Source: Georhizobium profundi (GTDB lineage Bacteria > Pseudomonadota > Alphaproteobacteria > Rhizobiales > Rhizobiaceae). From it: a stretch of DNA of 64,000 nt. The DNA is taken from contig NZ_CP032509.1 of NCBI RefSeq assembly GCF_003952725.1, forward strand, positions 1,450,001-1,514,000, in the 5' to 3' direction. The notes under the pieces were generated by a model. It was given only the letters and a program-made list of their open reading frames with translations, ran no database searches and was not told the DNA's origin. Positions 61,236 to 64,000 of the stretch are shown here, one piece after another (position 1 is the stretch's first letter; each line of letters begins with the position of its first letter). The translations under genes and the position numbers were made by a program.

Positions 61236-62955
61236 CCTTGCCGCGATGGCCCTTGAGGAAATCGAAGTCCGCGCCGGTATCGGCGCCTTGCACGTGGTCG
61301 TGGAAGAGGCGTGCATATCCGCCCGCAGGCTTTTCGACCGGCGGTGCCCAGGCGGCAAGCCGCGTTGCGATCTCCTCATCCGATACATCGAGATGGAGCC
61401 GGCGGTTCGGGACATCGAGCTCGATCATGTCCCCGGTCCGCACGATCGCGAGCGGCCCGCCAACCGCCGCCTCCGGCGTCGTGTGCAGCACGACCGTCCC
61501 ATAGGCGGTGCCCGACATGCGCGCATCCGAAATGCGCACCATGTCTCGAACGCCCGTGCGCAGCACCTTCGGCGGCAGGCCCATATTGCCGACTTCGGCC
61601 ATGCCGGGATAACCGCGCGGTCCGCAATTCTTCATGACCATGATGCAGGTGGCGTCGATGTCGAGGCTCTCGTCGTTGATCTTCGCCTTGTAGTCGTCGA
61701 TGTCCTCGAACACCACGGCGCGGCCGCGATGCTGCAGCAGTTCCGGGCTCGCAGCCGATGGCTTGAGCACGGCTCCATTGGGCGCAAGGTTGCCTTTGAG
61801 CACGGCGATGCCACCATGGGGCGTCAGCGCGCGATCGACCGGCAGGATGACGTCCTCGTTCCAGTTGCGGGTGTCCTTGACCTCGTCCCAGATGGCAGCG
61901 CCCGAGACCGTGATCGCATCGCGGTTGAGCAATCCCGCTTCGCCGAGCCGCTTGATCACCACCGGCAACCCGCCGGCGTAGAAGAACTCCTCCATCAGGT
62001 ATTTACCGGACGGCATGAGATTGACGATCGTCGGCACGTCGCGGCCGAGCCGGTCCCAATCGTCGAGCGTCAGATCGATGCCAACGCGTCCGGCAATGGC
62101 AAGAAGATGGATGACGGCATTCGTCGATCCGCCGATCGCGCCATTGGTGCGGATGGCGTTCTCGAAGGCTTCGCGCGTCATGATGTCGGATGGCTTGAGG
62201 TCGTCCTTGACCATGTCGACGATGCGCCGGCCGCTCAGATGCGCCATCACGCGGCGGCGGGAATCGACGGCCGGGATCGCGGCATTGCCGGAAAGCGCCA
62301 TGCCGAGCGCTTCCGCCATGGAGGCCATGGTGGAGGCCGTGCCCATGGTGTTGCACGAACCGGGGCTGCGCGACATGGATTGTTCCGCCTCCAGGAATTC
62401 GTCGCTGGTCATGGTGCCGGCCTTGATGGCCTCGCTCATCTGCCAGAGTGCCGTGCCGGAACCGACCCGTTCGCCGCGGAACCATCCGTTCAGCATCGGG
62501 CCGCCCGAAACGGCGATGGCTGGAATGTCGACACTTGCGGCACCCATCAAAAGCGCGGGCGTGGTCTTGTCGCATCCGACGAGCAGGACGACGCCGTCGA
62601 TCGGGTTGGCGCGCAACGCTTCCTCGACATCCATGGCGCAGAGGTTGCGGTACATCATCGCGGTCGGGCGCAGCGTGCTTTCACCGGGCGAGAAGACCGG
62701 GAACTCGACCGGCAGGCCGCCGGCTTCGTAAATGCCGTGCTTCACCCGCTGGGCAAGATCGCGCAGGTGCGCGTTGCAGGGCGTCAGTTCCGACCAGGTG
62801 TTGCAGATGCCGATGACGGGGCGCCCATCGAACAGGTCGGCCGGCAATCCCTGGTTCTTCATCCAGGAGCGGTGGTAGATGTGGTCGCGGCTCGTGCCAC
62901 CGAACCATTCCGTCGATCGCAGTTTGCGCGGCCATTCAGCCTTCTTGAAGGTCAT
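61213..62955 (-). CDS. IlvD/Edd-family L-arabinonate (sugar acid) dehydratase
   Basis: A 580-residue iron-sulfur dehydratase that removes water from an aldonic acid. The Fe-S cysteines are Cys60 (WSELTPCNAHL), Cys128 (LLVGCDKTTPALL) and Cys201 (SRSPGSCNTMGTAS), each exactly one residue later than Cys59, Cys127 and Cys200 of the Rhizobium leguminosarum L-arabinonate dehydratase as I recall it. GDMIELDVPNRRLHLDV is the C-terminal domain signature. Substrates may include D-galactonate or D-fuconate. Genes on both sides (sugar permease, sugar dehydrogenase, KGSADH) fit a non-phosphorylative arabinose/galactose pathway. Confidence 0.92.
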   Translation of the reverse strand: MTFKKAEWPRKLRSTEWFGGTSRDHIYHRSWMKNQGLPADLFDGRPVIGICNTWSELTPCNAHLRDLAQRVKHGIYEAGGLPVEFPVFSPGESTLRPTAMMYRNLCAMDVEEALRANPIDGVVLLVGCDKTTPALLMGAASVDIPAIAVSGGPMLNGWFRGERVGSGTALWQMSEAIKAGTMTSDEFLEAEQSMSRSPGSCNTMGTASTMASMAEALGMALSGNAAIPAVDSRRRVMAHLSGRRIVDMVKDDLKPSDIMTREAFENAIRTNGAIGGSTNAVIHLLAIAGRVGIDLTLDDWDRLGRDVPTIVNLMPSGKYLMEEFFYAGGLPVVIKRLGEAGLLNRDAITVSGAAIWDEVKDTRNWNEDVILPVDRALTPHGGIAVLKGNLAPNGAVLKPSAASPELLQHRGRAVVFEDIDDYKAKINDESLDIDATCIMVMKNCGPRGYPGMAEVGNMGLPPKVLRTGVRDMVRISDARMSGTAYGTVVLHTTPEAAVGGPLAIVRTGDMIELDVPNRRLHLDVSDEEIATRLAAWAPPVEKPAGGYARLFHDHVQGADTGADFDFLKGHRGKDVGRDSH

Positions 62956-62958
62956 CTC

Positions 62959-64000
62959 TCAGGCCTTGTTCTTGTTGTAGACGTCGAAGATGACGGCAGC
63001 GAGCAGCACCAGGCCTTTGATGACCTGCTGGTAGTCGATGCCGATACCGAGGATCGACATGCCATTGTTCATCACGCCCATGATGAAGGCGCCGATGACG
63101 GCACCGACGATCGTGCCGACGCCGCCGGACATCGACGCGCCGCCGATGAAGACGGCCGCGATGACGTCGAGTTCGAAGCCGAGGCCGGCTTTCGGCGTGG
63201 CGGTGTTCAGCCGGGCGGCGAAGACGAGGCCGGCCAGTGCTGCCAGCATGCCCATATTGGCGAAGGTGAGGAACACGAGCCGCTCGGTACGGATGCCGGA
63301 CAGCTTCGCGGCCTTCTCGTTGCCGCCGATCGCATAGATGCGTCGGCCGACCGTCGTGCGGTTGGCGACGAAGGAATAGACGGCGATCAGAAGCGCCATG
63401 ATGATGAAGACGTTCGGCAGGCCGCGGAACGACGCCATGAGATAGCTCATATAGGCGATCGCCAGTGCGATGAGCGCGTTCTTCACGGTGAACAGCGCCG
63501 CCGGCTCGGTCGGCAGCCCGCGCTTGATCTCCTGGCTGCGGGTGCGTATCGCGAGATAGAGCAGAAGCGCTGCGACACACAGGCCCATGACGAGCGACAG
63601 GATGTTGATGCCGTCGCCGCCGAAAATATCCGGCAGGAAGCCCGACGACATCAGCTGAAAAGTGGGCGGGAAGGGCCCGACGGACTGGCCGGCAAGCAGC
63701 CAGAGAGTGAGGCCCTTGAAGACCAGCATGCCCGCAAGCGTGACGATGAAGGAGGGGATGCGGAAATAGGCGATCCAGAAGCCCTGCGCGGCACCGATCG
63801 CGGCGCCGACGCCAAGACACAGGATAGACGCCAGCACGTAGTTCATGTCCCACTGGACGATCATGACCGCAGCGAGCGCGCCGACGAAGCCGAGCACCGA
63901 TCCGACCGAAAGGTCGATATGGCCTGACACGATCACCAGCAGCATGCCGACCGCCATGATGACGATGTAGCTGTTCTGCAGGATCAGGTTCGTCAGGTTG
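62959..64000 (-). CDS. gguB: Sugar ABC transporter permease (GguB/MmsB-like; N-terminus outside window)
   Basis: The C-terminal 347 residues of a monosaccharide permease; the frame stays open through base 64000. Features: MAVGMLLVIVSGHIDLSVGSVLGF, IPSFIVTLAGMLVFKGL, RRIYAIGGNEKAAKLSGI (cytoplasmic loop) and GGASMSGGVGTIVGAVIGAFIMG. A large insert between helices (about residues 110-180 here) is typical of GguB/XylH-type permeases of ChvE systems, which import galactose, arabinose and xylose. It leads the dehydratase gene by 3 bases. Confidence 0.9.
   Translation of the reverse strand, partial: NLTNLILQNSYIVIMAVGMLLVIVSGHIDLSVGSVLGFVGALAAVMIVQWDMNYVLASILCLGVGAAIGAAQGFWIAYFRIPSFIVTLAGMLVFKGLTLWLLAGQSVGPFPPTFQLMSSGFLPDIFGGDGINILSLVMGLCVAALLLYLAIRTRSQEIKRGLPTEPAALFTVKNALIALAIAYMSYLMASFRGLPNVFIIMALLIAVYSFVANRTTVGRRIYAIGGNEKAAKLSGIRTERLVFLTFANMGMLAALAGLVFAARLNTATPKAGLGFELDVIAAVFIGGASMSGGVGTIVGAVIGAFIMGVMNNGMSILGIGIDYQQVIKGLVLLAAVIFDVYNKNKA

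Noticed and set aside
61096..63927. A 943-residue open frame on the plus strand
   Set aside because: It lies antisense to the dehydratase and sugar permease genes, is rich in His, Asp and Arg, has no family motif, and is the usual GC-rich shadow of real minus-strand genes.

Overview
The window is about 62-65% GC by eye, densely packed and almost wholly metabolic. It suggests a free-living, heterotrophic alphaproteobacterium, most likely in the Hyphomicrobiales (Rhizobiales). The reasons are the many ABC and TRAP importers for amines, acids and sugars, a ChvE/Ggu-type sugar permease next to an L-arabinonate dehydratase, a SoxYZ/flavocytochrome c module, and a Zur-type zinc operator. I saw no rRNA, tRNA, CRISPR array, insertion sequence or phage gene. 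No gap between genes exceeds 300 bases; the largest are 5690-5978 and 48894-49131.

Layout. 2-5052: TetR regulator (cut by the window edge) and an RND efflux pump. 5180-5689: Dps. 5979-11186: TRAP transporter, gamma-glutamyltransferase-like enzyme and GntR regulator. 11323-17054: amino-acid enzymes and their regulators (EamA exporter / LysR / diaminopropionate ammonia-lyase; Lrp / class V aminotransferase; XRE-cupin regulator). 17179-27403: a long same-strand series of kbl, tdh, flavin monooxygenase, CMD protein, AhpD-like protein, opine-dehydrogenase-like protein and a four-gene polyamine-type ABC importer. 27506-29389: DEAD-box helicase with a DbpA-type tail. 29505-33296: YeeE transporter, SoxY, SoxZ, cytochrome c and flavocytochrome c flavoprotein. 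34001-41645: TetR regulator and a second polyamine-type operon ending in a metallo-beta-lactamase-fold protein, an aldehyde dehydrogenase and an agmatinase-family enzyme. 41701-43064: an ABC1/UbiB kinase gene broken by a frameshift. 43069-44219: two divergent genes (a Cys-containing small protein and zinT) around paired Zur-like boxes. 44307-48893: NMT1/SsuA-type ABC importer with an asparaginase and a polysaccharide-deacetylase-fold enzyme, divergent from a GntR gene and an amidohydrolase (49132-50919). 50941-58749: a quinate/shikimate/dehydroshikimate module (dehydroshikimate dehydratase, shikimate dehydrogenase, two paralogous GntR regulators, TRAP transporter, AroQ). 58775-64000: oxidative galactose/arabinose catabolism with the sugar ABC permease, which runs off the window.

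The recurring design is a regulator next to an importer and one to four catabolic enzymes. Many genes within operons overlap by the 4-base ATGA arrangement. The least explained block is 16465-27403. A perfect 20-bp palindrome sits over the ribosome-binding site of an XRE-cupin regulator, and a close copy of its 14-bp core lies between the -35 and -10 of the kbl operon. That operon joins threonine-to-glycine cleavage to a flavin monooxygenase, two AhpD-superfamily proteins, an opine-dehydrogenase-like enzyme and an amine-type importer. I cannot name its substrate.
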